Assembly: GCF_001899075.1 (NCBI RefSeq)
Contig: NZ_MKVA01000005.1
Coordinates: 496,001 to 560,000, forward strand
DNA length: 64,000 nucleotides
Source of the DNA: Devosia sp. 67-54
Lineage (GTDB): Bacteria; Pseudomonadota; Alphaproteobacteria; Rhizobiales; Devosiaceae
Direction of reading: 5' to 3'
The translations under genes were made by a program, and so were the position numbers. Shown here in pieces: positions 25,807 to 35,550 of this stretch (position 1 is its first letter; each line of letters starts with the position of its first letter). Below the pieces are notes generated by a model. It ran no database searches and had not been told where the DNA came from. It saw only the letters and a list, made by a program, of their open reading frames with translations.

Positions 25807-26826
25807 ATGAAAAAACTGCTCGTCTCTTTCGCGATTGCCGCGACGCTCGGATTGGGGGCATCGGCCGCCTACGCCGGCACGCTCGATGACGTCAAAGCCA
25901 AGGGTTTCGTCCAGTGCGGCGTGAACACCGGCCTGCCGGGCTTCGGCAATCCCGATGCCAGCGGCAAGTACACCGGCTTCGACGTCGACTATTGCCGCGC
26001 CGTCGCCGCCGCCATCTTCGGCGATCCTGACAAGGTCAAGTACACGCCGCTCGACGGCACCGAGCGCTTCCCGGCGCTGCAATCGGGTGAAATCGACCTG
26101 CTGGTGCGCAACACCACCTGGACGATGTCGCGCGACACGACGCTGGGCTTCACCTTCGCGGGTGTGAACTACTACGACGGCGAAGGCTTCATGGTGCACA
26201 AATCGCTGGGCGTCGCCCACGTCGACGAGCTCAAGGGCGCCACGATCTGCGTGCAGGGCGGCACCGACACCGTCACCGGCCTGGCCGACTATTTCAAGAA
26301 GAAGGGCCTCGAATACACGCCGCTGGTGATCGACAAGCTGGCCGACGTCAACGCCGCCTATGAGGCGGGCCGTTGCGACGCGCTGACGACCGACCGCTCG
26401 GGCCTGGCCGCCAACCGCCTGCAGATGAAGAACCCCGACGACCACATCATCCTGCCCGAGGTGATCTCGCAGGAGCCGCTCGGCCCGGTGGTGCGCAACA
26501 ACGACGTGCAATGGTTCCAGGTCGTCAAATGGGTGAGCAACGCGCTGCTCGACGCCGAATATCTCGGCATCACCCAGGCCAATGTCGATGACATGCTGAA
26601 GTCGGAAGACTCGGCCGTGCAGCGCTTCCTCGGCGTTGGCGACAACAATTTCGGCAAGTCCATCGGCCTCGACGCCAAGTGGGCCTACAACATCGTCAAG
26701 GCGCTGGGGAACTACGGTGAGGTCTATGACCGCAACCTCGGACCCAAGACCCCGCTCGGACTCGAGCGCGGCGTGAACGCGCAGTGGAACAACGGCGGCA
26801 TCCAGTACGGCATGCCGATCCTCTGA
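25807..26826 (+). CDS. aapJ: General L-amino acid ABC transporter substrate-binding protein
   Basis: A 339-residue periplasmic binding protein with signal peptide (MKKLLVSFAIAATLGLGASAAYA). The ligand loop VRNTTWTMSRDTTLGFTF and GVNYYDGEGFMV match canonical AapJ. It sits immediately before aapQ, separated by a stable hairpin, and is the cognate binding protein of the system, which imports a broad range of L-amino acids. The hairpin likely gives excess binding protein over permease. Confidence 0.92.
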   Translation: MKKLLVSFAIAATLGLGASAAYAGTLDDVKAKGFVQCGVNTGLPGFGNPDASGKYTGFDVDYCRAVAAAIFGDPDKVKYTPLDGTERFPALQSGEIDLLVRNTTWTMSRDTTLGFTFAGVNYYDGEGFMVHKSLGVAHVDELKGATICVQGGTDTVTGLADYFKKKGLEYTPLVIDKLADVNAAYEAGRCDALTTDRSGLAANRLQMKNPDDHIILPEVISQEPLGPVVRNNDVQWFQVVKWVSNALLDAEYLGITQANVDDMLKSEDSAVQRFLGVGDNNFGKSIGLDAKWAYNIVKALGNYGEVYDRNLGPKTPLGLERGVNAQWNNGGIQYGMPIL

Positions 26827-26836
26827 TCCTTCGCCT

Positions 26837-26865
26837 TCGAGGCCGGACCTTGCGTCCGGCCTCGA
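26837..26865 (+). terminator. Intercistronic hairpin between aapJ and aapQ
   Basis: TCGAGGCCGGAC and GTCCGGCCTCGA form a perfect 12-base stem around a CTTGC loop. There is no long T-tract, so it is more likely an mRNA-stabilising or partial-termination element than a full terminator. Such elements commonly raise binding-protein mRNA over permease mRNA. Confidence 0.7.
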
Positions 26866-26915
26866 TCGTCCGAACGTCCCCGCGCGGGCGTTCCACCGAT
26901 CGGGGGTAGAAAACA

Positions 26916-28100
26916 ATGGCAGTAGCCGATGCTGGGCGGATCAGCAGTCCGCGCGATCGCTGGTACAACAATCCAACGGTTCGCAGCATAGCGGTCCAGA
27001 TCATCCTGATCGTCGCCGTGGTCGGCACGATCGCCTGGTTCGCCAACAACACGGTCACCAATCTTCGCGAACGCGGCATCGCGTCCGGCTTCGACTTCCT
27101 GGGGAAGCGCGCCGGCTTCGACATGACGACGTTCCTCAATACCAATTCCGAGAGCACCTACGGCTACATGCTGCTCGCCGGACTGGTCGACACGATCATC
27201 GTGGCCATCCTCGCGATCGCCATCGCCACCGTGCTGGGCCTTGTCGTCGGTATCGCGCGGCTGTCGTCGAACTGGCTGATCCGCACCATCGCGACGGTCT
27301 ATGTCGAGTTCTTCCGCAACATCCCGCCGCTGATCGTCATCCTGTTCTGGTATCTGGGCGTGCTCGCGACGCTGCCCAACATCCGCGACGCCATCCAGAT
27401 CGGTCCGGATTTCTCGCTGTCCAATCGCGGCATCTTCATGCCGCGGCCGGTACTGGGGCCGAACTTCCACATCGTCATCATCGCCTTCGTGCTGTCGCTG
27501 GTGATCGCCTGGGCCGTGCGGCGCTGGGCGCATGCGCGGCGCATGGCGACCGGCCAGGGCTTTCCGTCCGGCTGGGTCGGGCTCGGCATCGTCGTGGTGC
27601 TGACCGGCGGCGTGTTTCTCGCCACCGGCGATCCGCTGACCTTCGAGCTGCCGGTCAAGACGCGCTTCAACATCGTCGGCGGCTGGACGGTGACGCCGGA
27701 ATTCGCCTCGCTGTTCCTGGCGCTCGGCGTCTATACGGCCTCGTTCATCGCCGAGATCGTGCGCTCCGGCATCATGGCGGTGAGCCAGGGGCAGACCGAG
27801 GCGGCGCGGGCGCTGGGGCTGCGCGACGGGCTCGTGCTGCGCCTGGTGGTGCTGCCGCAGGCGCTGCGCGTGATCATTCCGCCACTCGCCAGCGAATACC
27901 TCAACATCACCAAGAACACCTCGCTCGCGGTGGCGGTGGGCTATGCCGACCTGGTCGCGGTGGGCAACAACGTGCTCAACCCGACCGGCCAGTCGATCGA
28001 GGTGGTGGCCGTATGGATGGCCTTTTATCTGGGGCTGTCGATCATCATCTCGCTGGCGATGAACTGGTTCAACGCGCGCATCGCGCTTACCGAGCGATAG
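26916..28100 (+). CDS. aapQ: General amino-acid ABC transporter permease AapQ
   Basis: A 394-residue inner-membrane permease. It has the long AapQ N-terminus with one helix ([23 protein letters not shown]), a core of helices and an EAA-type loop ([45 protein letters not shown]). It forms a heterodimer with AapM. It starts 89 bases after aapJ and is followed nine bases later by aapM. Confidence 0.93.
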   Translation: MAVADAGRISSPRDRWYNNPTVRSIAVQIILIVAVVGTIAWFANNTVTNLRERGIASGFDFLGKRAGFDMTTFLNTNSESTYGYMLLAGLVDTIIVAILAIAIATVLGLVVGIARLSSNWLIRTIATVYVEFFRNIPPLIVILFWYLGVLATLPNIRDAIQIGPDFSLSNRGIFMPRPVLGPNFHIVIIAFVLSLVIAWAVRRWAHARRMATGQGFPSGWVGLGIVVVLTGGVFLATGDPLTFELPVKTRFNIVGGWTVTPEFASLFLALGVYTASFIAEIVRSGIMAVSQGQTEAARALGLRDGLVLRLVVLPQALRVIIPPLASEYLNITKNTSLAVAVGYADLVAVGNNVLNPTGQSIEVVAVWMAFYLGLSIIISLAMNWFNARIALTER

Positions 28101-28108
28101 GAGCGGCG

Positions 28109-29251
28109 ATGACCGACATGCAGTCGCAGACCGACGTCTTCTTCGTCCGGCAGGAGATGGTGCAGGCCTCACCGCCGCCGATGCGGGTGCGCGGCGTCTG
28201 GCCGTGGATGCGCAAGAACCTGTTCGGCAGCGTCGGCGACACCATCCTCAGCATCATCGGGGCCATCCTCGCGCTGGCGATCGTGGTGCCGGTGCTGCAA
28301 TGGTCGCTGTTCAACGCCACCTGGACCGGCGACAATCGCGAGGCCTGTGCGCCCAATACGGTCGGGGCGTGCTGGGCCTTCGTGAAGGCCAATTTCGGCC
28401 AGTTCATCTATGGCCGCTATCCCGATCCCGAGCGCTGGCGCGTCAACGTCACCTTCGTGCTACTGGCGGCGGGCATCATTCCGATGGCCATTCCGTCGGC
28501 GCCGTTCAAGCGGCTGAACCTGCTTTACGTCTTCATCATCTTTCCGGTGCTGTCGGGATGCCTGCTGGTCGGCGGCATGTTCGGCCTGCCGGTGGTCGAG
28601 ACGGCGCTGTGGGGCGGCCTGTTCCTGACGCTGGTGGTGTCCTATGTCGGCATGGCGATGTCGCTGCCGCTCGGCATCATCCTCGCCCTCGGCCGGCGCT
28701 CGAAGATGCCGATCGTGCAGTGGGTCTGCGTGTTCTTCATCGAGGTCTGCCGCGGCGTGCCGCTGATCACGGTGCTGTTCATGGCCGGCATCCTGCTGCC
28801 GCTGTTCCTGCCCACCGGCGTGAACTTCGACAAGCTGGTGCGCGCGCTGCTCGGGCTGTCGCTGTTCGCGGCGGCCTACATGGCCGAAGTCATCCGCGGC
28901 GGGCTGCAGGCGATCCCCAAGGGCCAGTACGAAGGGGCCAAGTCGCTCGGCCTCGGCTACTGGACGATGATGCGGCTGATCATCCTGCCGCAGGCCATCA
29001 CCATCGTGATCCCGGGCATCGTCAACACCTTCATCGGCCTCTTCAAGGACACCAGCCTCGTCTACATCATCTCGATCTTCGAGCTGCTCTACACGGTGCG
29101 CAACAGCTTCACCGATCCGGTGTGGGCAACCTCGACGACGCCGGCGTCGGGGCTGCTGTTCGCGGCGCTCGTGTTCTGGATCTTCTGCTTCGGCATGAGC
29201 CGCTATTCCAAATTCACCGAAGACCGGCTGCGTGTCGGCTACAAACGATAG
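28109..29251 (+). CDS. aapM: General amino-acid ABC transporter permease AapM
   Basis: A 380-residue permease partner of AapQ. It carries an N-terminal cytoplasmic tail, several helices, and the EAA loop [50 protein letters not shown] 28109 is preceded by GGAG and lies eight bases after aapQ; longer frames lack a ribosome-binding site. It is inserted in the inner membrane. Confidence 0.93.
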   Translation: MTDMQSQTDVFFVRQEMVQASPPPMRVRGVWPWMRKNLFGSVGDTILSIIGAILALAIVVPVLQWSLFNATWTGDNREACAPNTVGACWAFVKANFGQFIYGRYPDPERWRVNVTFVLLAAGIIPMAIPSAPFKRLNLLYVFIIFPVLSGCLLVGGMFGLPVVETALWGGLFLTLVVSYVGMAMSLPLGIILALGRRSKMPIVQWVCVFFIEVCRGVPLITVLFMAGILLPLFLPTGVNFDKLVRALLGLSLFAAAYMAEVIRGGLQAIPKGQYEGAKSLGLGYWTMMRLIILPQAITIVIPGIVNTFIGLFKDTSLVYIISIFELLYTVRNSFTDPVWATSTTPASGLLFAALVFWIFCFGMSRYSKFTEDRLRVGYKR

Positions 29252-29262
29252 GACGAACGCCC

Positions 29263-30057
29263 ATGTCGCTGCCCGAAGCCGCCACCGACCAGCGGGTCGA
29301 CACCTCGAAGATGCAGGTTTCCGACGAGGTCGCCGTCGACCTGATCGGCGTTAACAAATGGTATGCCGAATTCCACGTGCTCAAGGACATCAATCTGCGC
29401 GTGATGAAGGGCGAGCGCATCGTCATCGCCGGCCCCTCCGGGTCGGGCAAGTCGACGATGATCCGCTGCATCAACGCGCTGGAGGAGCACCAGAAGGGCA
29501 AGATCATCGTCGATGGCATCGAGCTCACCAACGACCTCAAGAAGATCGACGACGTCCGCAAGGAAGTCGGCATGGTGTTCCAGCACTTCAACCTGTTTCC
29601 GCATCTGACGATCCTCGAGAACTGCACGCTCGGCCCGATCTGGGTGCGCAAGATGCCGCGCGCGCAGGCGGAAGAGGTGGCGATGCACTATCTCGAGCGC
29701 GTCAAGATTCCGGAGCAGGCCAAGAAATATCCCGGCCAGCTGTCGGGCGGGCAGCAGCAACGCGTCGCCATCGCCCGCTCGCTGTGCATGAACCCGCACG
29801 TGATGCTGTTCGACGAGCCGACCTCGGCGCTCGACCCGGAAATGGTCAAGGAAGTGCTCGAGGTGATGATCGGTCTCGCCGAAAGCGGCATGACCATGCT
29901 GTGCGTCACGCACGAGATGGGCTTTGCCCGGCAGGTCGCCAACCGCGTGATCTTCATGGACCAGGGCCAGATCATCGAGCAGAACGATCCCGAGGAGTTC
30001 TTCCTGCATCCCCGGCACGAGCGCACCAAGCTGTTCCTCAGCCAGATCCTGCACTGA
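29263..30057 (+). CDS. aapP: General amino-acid ABC transporter ATP-binding protein AapP
   Basis: A 264-residue polar-amino-acid ATPase. It has Walker [11 protein letters not shown]-loop [11 protein letters not shown], signature LSGGQQQR, Walker [16 protein letters not shown] and switch [14 protein letters not shown]. About 25 N-terminal residues extend beyond the minimal domain. It starts 11 bases after aapM and completes the aapJQMP operon. Confidence 0.95.
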   Translation: MSLPEAATDQRVDTSKMQVSDEVAVDLIGVNKWYAEFHVLKDINLRVMKGERIVIAGPSGSGKSTMIRCINALEEHQKGKIIVDGIELTNDLKKIDDVRKEVGMVFQHFNLFPHLTILENCTLGPIWVRKMPRAQAEEVAMHYLERVKIPEQAKKYPGQLSGGQQQRVAIARSLCMNPHVMLFDEPTSALDPEMVKEVLEVMIGLAESGMTMLCVTHEMGFARQVANRVIFMDQGQIIEQNDPEEFFLHPRHERTKLFLSQILH

Positions 30058-30181
30058 GGCCGCGGCACCGCTGCGCTTGACCGACCTGCCGCGCTGGTGA
30101 AGATGCGGCAGGCGCTTCTATTGTCGCGTTTCCGGACCAGAAAACCGGAGCCACTTTTCCTGGAAACGCTTTAGGGAGCAA

Positions 30182-31252
30182 TTGCCGGTGGGTTTGGCAG
30201 TCGCGCGGCAGGCACTATCGGCGCTTCTCGGCCTGCTCCTGCTGGGCAGCGCAGCGATGGCACAGGCGCCGGCGGCGGATGGGCCGACGCTGGCGGCGGT
30301 AAGGGCGCGCGGGCACCTGATCTGCGCCGGCAGCGACCCGTTGCCGGGGTTCGCGCAGGTCAATGCGCAGGGGCTGTGGACCGGCTTCGACGTCGATTTC
30401 TGCCGCGCCGTGGCCGCCGCCGTGTTCGGCGATCCCAGCAAGCTCGAATTCCGCGCGCTCTCCGGCGATGCCCGCTTCGCCGAGCTGCAGACCGGCGAGG
30501 TGGACGTCGTCGCCCGCGATGCCGACTGGACCATGCGCCGCGACACCCGGTACGGCGCGAGCTATGTGGCGCCGATCTTCTACGACGGCCAGGCCTTCAT
30601 GGTGCCGCAGGCGCTCAACATCGTCTCGGCCTATCAGCTCGACAACCTCAGGGTCTGCGTTCTCGACCAGAGCGACCAGCTCGCCAATCTGCGCGAGTTC
30701 GGCTTCGTCAATCAGGCGAGCTACACCGAGGTGCTGTACGAGGATCGCGAGGATCTGGCGGTCGCCTACCGCAAGCAGCTCTGCGACGCGGTCTCGGCGC
30801 CGGCCTCGTGGCTCAACGCCATCCGGCGCAACATGGACGATCCGGGCAGCCAGCGCATCCTGCCCGAGCGCATCAGCAAATCGGTGTTCGGCCCGGTGGT
30901 GCGGCAGGGCGACGACCAGTGGTTCAAGATCGTGCAATGGACCGCCTACGCGCTGATCGACGCCGAAGAGGCGGGGATCACCTCGCTCAACGCGCAATCG
31001 CTCACCGCCGCCAAGACGCACCGCATCCGCAAGCTGCTCGGGCTGGAGGGCAATTTCGGCGCGTCGCTCGGGCTCGACAATTTCTTCATCCGCAATGTCA
31101 TTGCGGCGGTAGGCAATTACGGCGAAATCTTCGACCGCAATTTCGGGCCGGGCACCGGCGCGGGCGTGGCGCGCGGGCAGAATGCGCTGTGGAGCAATGG
31201 CGGGCTGATCTACGCCCCCAATGTCGATACCGACGGGGTCGGGGGGTTCTAA
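30182..31252 (+). CDS. AapJ-like substrate-binding protein (copy 3, divergent ligand loop)
   Basis: A 356-residue family 3 binding protein with a signal peptide (ALSALLGLLLLGSAAMAQA). The framework is AapJ-like (GLWTGFDVDFCRAVAAAVFGDPSKLEFRALS; NYGEIFDRNFGPG). The ligand loop reads ARDADWTMRRDTRYGASYVAP, so the usual Thr-Thr is replaced by Asp-Ala-Asp, suggesting altered specificity. It starts at TTG 30182 or GTG 30188 after AGGGAGCAA. It lies 124 bases after aapP and probably uses the same membrane complex. Confidence 0.85.
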   Translation: MPVGLAVARQALSALLGLLLLGSAAMAQAPAADGPTLAAVRARGHLICAGSDPLPGFAQVNAQGLWTGFDVDFCRAVAAAVFGDPSKLEFRALSGDARFAELQTGEVDVVARDADWTMRRDTRYGASYVAPIFYDGQAFMVPQALNIVSAYQLDNLRVCVLDQSDQLANLREFGFVNQASYTEVLYEDREDLAVAYRKQLCDAVSAPASWLNAIRRNMDDPGSQRILPERISKSVFGPVVRQGDDQWFKIVQWTAYALIDAEEAGITSLNAQSLTAAKTHRIRKLLGLEGNFGASLGLDNFFIRNVIAAVGNYGEIFDRNFGPGTGAGVARGQNALWSNGGLIYAPNVDTDGVGGF

Positions 31253-31253
31253 T

Positions 31254-31967
31254 CTAGGCGAAGAGCAGCGCCACCCTGCGGTTCTGGGCGCCCTTCTTTT
31301 CGATCTTGCCGAGCTTGAGCGGACCGATCTCGGAGGTGTTGGCGACGTGCGTGCCGCCGCAGGGCTGCAGGTCCACATCGCCGATGCGCACCAGCCGCAC
31401 CCGGCCCTGGCCCATCGGCGGCTTCACCTTCATGGTCTTGATCAGCCCGGGATTGGCGGCCATTTCCTCGTCGGTGATCCATTGGTCGCTGACCGGATGG
31501 GCCGCCGCGACCATGGCGTTGAGCGCTGCCTCCAGCGCCGGCAGATCGGCCGGCACCTCGGGCATGTCGAAATCGAGCCGGCCCTTGTCCTCGCCCACCG
31601 AGCCGCCGGTGACGGGGAAGGGGAAGACCACCGACAGCAGGTGCAGGGCGGTGTGCATCCGCATCAGCCGGTAGCGGCGGTCCCAGTCGATCTCGAGGGT
31701 CACCGCGTCGCCGGCGGCGAGCGCCGGTGCGCCGTCGGCGGGCACGTGGACGATGCGCGACTTGTCGCCCTCCGGATGCACCACGTTGACGATCGGCACC
31801 ACCCGCCCGTCGGCGGCGACCATGCGGCCGCTGTCGTTGGGCTGCCCGCCGGACGCGGCGTAAAAGATGGTGCGGTCGAGCACGATGCCGCCTTCGGGCG
31901 TGGTCGCGGTGACGATGGCGGGCAGCGTCTTCAGGTAGCTTTGGGAGCGGAACAGATATTCGGTCAT
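31254..31967 (-). CDS. Alanyl-tRNA editing protein (AlaX type)
   Basis: A 237-residue stand-alone editing-domain protein. It has the HxxxH zinc motif in MRMHTALHLLSVVF and the CxxxH motif in LQPCGGTHVANTSEIGPLKLGKIEKKGAQNRRV, plus FYAASGGQPNDSG typical of the AlaRS editing-domain N-terminal region. It should hydrolyse mischarged seryl- or glycyl-tRNA(Ala). ATG 31967 lies seven bases after the cardiolipin synthase stop, so it is the last gene of the cysK-cls-alaX operon. Confidence 0.9.
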   Translation of the reverse strand: MTEYLFRSQSYLKTLPAIVTATTPEGGIVLDRTIFYAASGGQPNDSGRMVAADGRVVPIVNVVHPEGDKSRIVHVPADGAPALAAGDAVTLEIDWDRRYRLMRMHTALHLLSVVFPFPVTGGSVGEDKGRLDFDMPEVPADLPALEAALNAMVAAAHPVSDQWITDEEMAANPGLIKTMKVKPPMGQGRVRLVRIGDVDLQPCGGTHVANTSEIGPLKLGKIEKKGAQNRRVALLFA

Positions 31968-31974
31968 CGGGGCC

Positions 31975-33423
31975 TCACAGGATTGGGGACAACAGCCGCG
32001 CCGCCTGGGCCAGGAAGCGCATGACCACACCCTGCGAGCCGGGCACGACGCGGTCCACCTTGTTGGCGTCGCTGAAGTCGCGGCGCAGCATCTTTTCGAC
32101 GTCCTTGATCATCTGCTCGCCGGTGAACCACATGGTGATCTCGAAATTGATGCGGAACGAGCGGTTGTCGAAATTCACCGTGCCGACGCCGGCGATCTTG
32201 TCGTCCACCAGGATCACCTTCTGGTGCAGGAAGCCGCTCGGATAGCGGTAGATGTCCATGCCGTGATGCACCATGCGGTTGGCATAGGCGATGCTGGCCA
32301 GCCAGACGATCTTGTGGTCGGGCTTTTCCGGTATGAGGATGCGTACGTCGACGCCGCGCATCTGCGCCGCGAACAGCGCCGTCTCCATCGACAAATCGGG
32401 CACGAAATAGGGGCTGACGATCCACAGCCGCTTCTGGCTCTGGCCGATCACGTCGTCGAAGGCGATGGCGCAGCTTTCGAGCTCGTCGGCGGGCCCGGTC
32501 GGCATGATCAGCATCGACTGGTCGCCCGCGGTTTCGATGCTGGTCGGCAGGCCGGTGATCTCCTCGCCCGTCGCCCACTGCCAGTCCTCGCGGAAGCTGA
32601 GCTCGGCGGCCAGCACCGCCGGCCCCTTGAAGCGCACATGGGTATCGCGCCAGTGGCCGAAGACCTTGGAGCGGCCGACATATTCGTCGCCGACATTGAG
32701 GCCGCCGATCCAGGCCTCCTTGCCGTCGACGATCACGATCTTCCTGTGGTTGCGGTACTGGATGCGGGTCGGGCCCAGCAGCCGCAGGAAGCGGTGGCGG
32801 TGGTTGAAGCCGTGGACGCGGATGCCGGCGTCGCGCAGCCGCTGCTTGTAGGCGCGCGGCAGCCAGAAGCTGCCGACATCGTCGTAGAGCAGGTAGATGC
32901 GCACGCCCGCCTGGGCGCGCTCGAGCAGTCGCTCGGCGAATTCACGGCCGAGCTCGTCGTCGTGGATGATGTAGAACTGCACCAGCAGCGTCTCGGTGGC
33001 GCGGCTGATGCCCTCGAACATCGATTTGAACGTCGCCTCGCCGTCGATCAGCAGCTCGACCTCGTTGCCCTTGAGGAAGGGCAGTTGCGAGACGTTGGTC
33101 AGCACCGGAAATTCCTCGGCCGAGGGCTGGTCGAGGATCTTCTGCTTGCTGGCGCGCACCCGGCGCAGCACGCGGCCGGAATGGGTCTGCACCGCCGCAT
33201 AGTCGTCGAACGATTTGACGCCGAACACCGCGTAGATCAGCGTCATCGGGAACGGCAGGATCAGCAGCGTGATGATCCAGGCGATCGAGCCCTGCGAGGT
33301 GCGCGAGCGGAAAATCTCGCTGATCACGAAGCCGATGGCGAGGACGTAATTGGCTGCAAAGAGCCAGTACAGAATGCCCCGGTAGGGGAGCAGTTCAACG
33401 AGCCAGCTCTCGAGTCTCAGCAT
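31975..33423 (-). CDS. cls: Cardiolipin synthase
   Basis: A 482-residue phospholipase-D-family enzyme. It has two N-terminal transmembrane helices (YWLFAANYVLAIGFVISEIF; WIITLLILPFPMTLIYAVFG) and two HKD motifs (NHRKIVIVDGKEAWIGGLNVGDEY and HQKVILVDDKIAGVGTVNFDNRS). It condenses two phosphatidylglycerols, or a related pair, to cardiolipin at the inner membrane. Its ATG shares one base with the cysK stop (TGATG), indicating coupled translation. Confidence 0.93.
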   Translation of the reverse strand: MLRLESWLVELLPYRGILYWLFAANYVLAIGFVISEIFRSRTSQGSIAWIITLLILPFPMTLIYAVFGVKSFDDYAAVQTHSGRVLRRVRASKQKILDQPSAEEFPVLTNVSQLPFLKGNEVELLIDGEATFKSMFEGISRATETLLVQFYIIHDDELGREFAERLLERAQAGVRIYLLYDDVGSFWLPRAYKQRLRDAGIRVHGFNHRHRFLRLLGPTRIQYRNHRKIVIVDGKEAWIGGLNVGDEYVGRSKVFGHWRDTHVRFKGPAVLAAELSFREDWQWATGEEITGLPTSIETAGDQSMLIMPTGPADELESCAIAFDDVIGQSQKRLWIVSPYFVPDLSMETALFAAQMRGVDVRILIPEKPDHKIVWLASIAYANRMVHHGMDIYRYPSGFLHQKVILVDDKIAGVGTVNFDNRSFRINFEITMWFTGEQMIKDVEKMLRRDFSDANKVDRVVPGSQGVVMRFLAQAARLLSPIL

Positions 33424-34472
33424 CAGGCGGGGTCGGGTTCAACGACGGCGCGCCAATCTACTGTTTCGGGGGTCGCAAGCCAATGCGGAACCGGCAGGCC
33501 CTTGGACTTGAGGAACGCGGGGTTGAACAGCTTGCTCTGGTAGCGGTTGCCGTAGTCGCAGAGCACGGTGACGATGGTCTTGCCGGGCCCGAGCTCCTTG
33601 GCCAGCCGCACCGCGCCGGCGATGTTGATGGCCGACGAGCCGCCGAGGCACAGGCCCTCGTGCTCGAGCAGGTCGAACAGATAGGGCAGGGCTTCGCTGT
33701 CGGGGATCTGGTAGGCGTGGTCGACCTCGACGCCTTCGAGGTTGGCGGTGATGCGGCCCTGGCCGATGCCCTCGGTGATCGAGCTGCCCGACGATTTGAG
33801 CTCGCCATGGGCGTAGTGGTTGTAAAGCGCTGCGCCCTCGGGATCGGCGAGGCCGATCTGTACATCCTTGTTCCGCTGCTTGAGCGCCATGGACACGCCG
33901 CCCAGCGTGCCGCCTGAACCGACGGCGCAGATGAAGCCGTCGATCTTGCCCTGCGTCTGCTCCCAGATTTCGGGGCCGGTGGTCTCGATATGGGCGCGGC
34001 GGTTGGCGACATTGTCGAACTGGTTGGCCCAGATGGCGCCATTGGGCAGCTCGGCGTTGAGCTTGTCCGCCAGCCGGCCGCTGAGCTTCACGTAATTGTT
34101 GGGGTTCTTGTAGGGCTTGGCCGGCACCTGGATCAGCTCGGCGCCGAAGAGCGTCAGCGCGTCCTTCTTTTCCTGGCTCTGCGTGTCGGGGATGACGATC
34201 ACCGACTTGAAGCCCATGGCGTTGGCGACCAGCGACAGCCCGATCCCGGTATTGCCGGCGGTGCCCTCGACGATGGTGCCGCCGGCGCGCAGCAGGCCCT
34301 TGTCCAGCGCGTCGCGCACGATGAACAGCGCCGCCCGGTCCTTCACCGATTGTCCTGGGTTCAGGAACTCAGCCTTGCCCCAGATCTCGCAGCCGGTCTC
34401 GTCGGAAACGCGGTTGAGGCGGATCAGCGGAGTGTTGCCGATGGCGGAAAGGACGTCGCGGTACTTGCTCAT
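33423..34472 (-). CDS. cysK: Cysteine synthase A
   Basis: A 349-residue PLP enzyme. The PLP lysine is in NPGQSVKDRAALFIV, the substrate loop in EGTAGNTGIGLSLVA, and the phosphate-binding loop in GSGGTLGG. It makes cysteine from O-acetylserine and sulphide. At about 349 residues it is slightly longer than E. coli CysK. The open frame extends far upstream, but the MSKYRDVLSAIGNTPLIRL start at 34472 matches the family. The divergent neighbours are the sulphate-activation genes cysD and cysNC, so the locus covers both ends of sulphur assimilation. Confidence 0.93.
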   Translation of the reverse strand: MSKYRDVLSAIGNTPLIRLNRVSDETGCEIWGKAEFLNPGQSVKDRAALFIVRDALDKGLLRAGGTIVEGTAGNTGIGLSLVANAMGFKSVIVIPDTQSQEKKDALTLFGAELIQVPAKPYKNPNNYVKLSGRLADKLNAELPNGAIWANQFDNVANRRAHIETTGPEIWEQTQGKIDGFICAVGSGGTLGGVSMALKQRNKDVQIGLADPEGAALYNHYAHGELKSSGSSITEGIGQGRITANLEGVEVDHAYQIPDSEALPYLFDLLEHEGLCLGGSSAINIAGAVRLAKELGPGKTIVTVLCDYGNRYQSKLFNPAFLKSKGLPVPHWLATPETVDWRAVVEPDPA

Positions 34473-34638
34473 GCAAGGGCTTGTAGAAAGGCTCCGTCTC
34501 AGGAACAAGCGATAAAGCCCCAGTCGGCATACGATTTCTGCTTTCGCCGCCGGCAGTAGAAACGACATTCCGTCTGGCCGTCCGCGGCGCGTTTTGCTTG
34601 CTTGCCCGCCTTGGGCCGAAAGCGTATTTCCCGCGGCC

Positions 34639-35550
34639 ATGACCGAAGCCAAGCCGCTCACCCACCTCAAGGCCCTCGAATCCGAGAGCATCGAGATCCT
34701 GCGCGAGGTGGCGGCGAGCTTCGAGCGGCCGGTGATGATGTATTCGATCGGCAAGGATTCCTCGGTCCTGCTGCACCTGGCGCGCAAGGCGTTCTTTCCC
34801 GGGCGGGTGCCGTTCCCGGTGCTCCACATCGATACGACCTGGAAGTTCCGGGAGATGATCGCCTTCCGCGACCGCATGGCGCGCGAGCACGATCTCGACT
34901 TGATCGTGCACACCAATCCCGAGGGCCTCGCCGCCGGCATCAACCCGTTCGACCATGGCTCGGCGCGCCATACCGACATCATGAAGACGCAGGCGCTGCG
35001 GCAGGCGCTCAATGCCGGCCGCTACGACGCGGCGATCGGCGGCGCCCGCCGCGACGAGGAGAAGTCGCGCGCCAAGGAGCGCATCTTCTCGCACCGCAAC
35101 GCCCAGCATGCCTGGGACCCCAAGAACCAGCGCCCCGAGCTCTGGCGCATCTTCAACACCCGCCTCGCGCCGGGCGAGAGCATGCGCGTCTTTCCCATCT
35201 CCAACTGGACCGAGCTCGACGTCTGGACCTACATCTACGCCGAGCAGATCGAGATTCCGTCGCTGTATTTCGCGCGCCGGCGGCCGGTGGTCGAGCGCAG
35301 CGGCACGCTGATCATGGTCGACGACGAGCGCTTCCGCTTCGAGCCGGGCGAGACGGCGCACGAGGAGATGGTGCGCTTCCGCACGCTCGGCTGCTACCCG
35401 CTGACCGGCGGCATCCGCTCCACGGCGGCCGACCTGCCCTCCATCATCATGGAGATGCAGGCCTCGCGCACCTCCGAGCGCGAGGGCCGGCTGATCGACA
35501 GCGACAGCGCCGGCTCGATGGAAAAGAAGAAGCAGGAGGGGTATTTCTGA
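34639..35550 (+). CDS. cysD: Sulphate adenylyltransferase subunit 2
   Basis: A 303-residue ATP-sulphurylase small subunit. It shows the PP-loop motif [54 protein letters not shown] and the typical C-terminus [13 protein letters not shown]-like ([13 protein letters not shown]). It makes APS from ATP and sulphate with CysN. Start ATG 34639 fits the family; the frame extends to 34594. Its TGA overlaps the ATG of cysNC. Confidence 0.95.
   Translation: MTEAKPLTHLKALESESIEILREVAASFERPVMMYSIGKDSSVLLHLARKAFFPGRVPFPVLHIDTTWKFREMIAFRDRMAREHDLDLIVHTNPEGLAAGINPFDHGSARHTDIMKTQALRQALNAGRYDAAIGGARRDEEKSRAKERIFSHRNAQHAWDPKNQRPELWRIFNTRLAPGESMRVFPISNWTELDVWTYIYAEQIEIPSLYFARRRPVVERSGTLIMVDDERFRFEPGETAHEEMVRFRTLGCYPLTGGIRSTAADLPSIIMEMQASRTSEREGRLIDSDSAGSMEKKKQEGYF

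Noticed and set aside
34602-35549. Extension of the cysNC frame upstream through cysD
   Set aside because: The cysD frame is clearly the coding one; cysNC starts at the overlapping ATG 35550.
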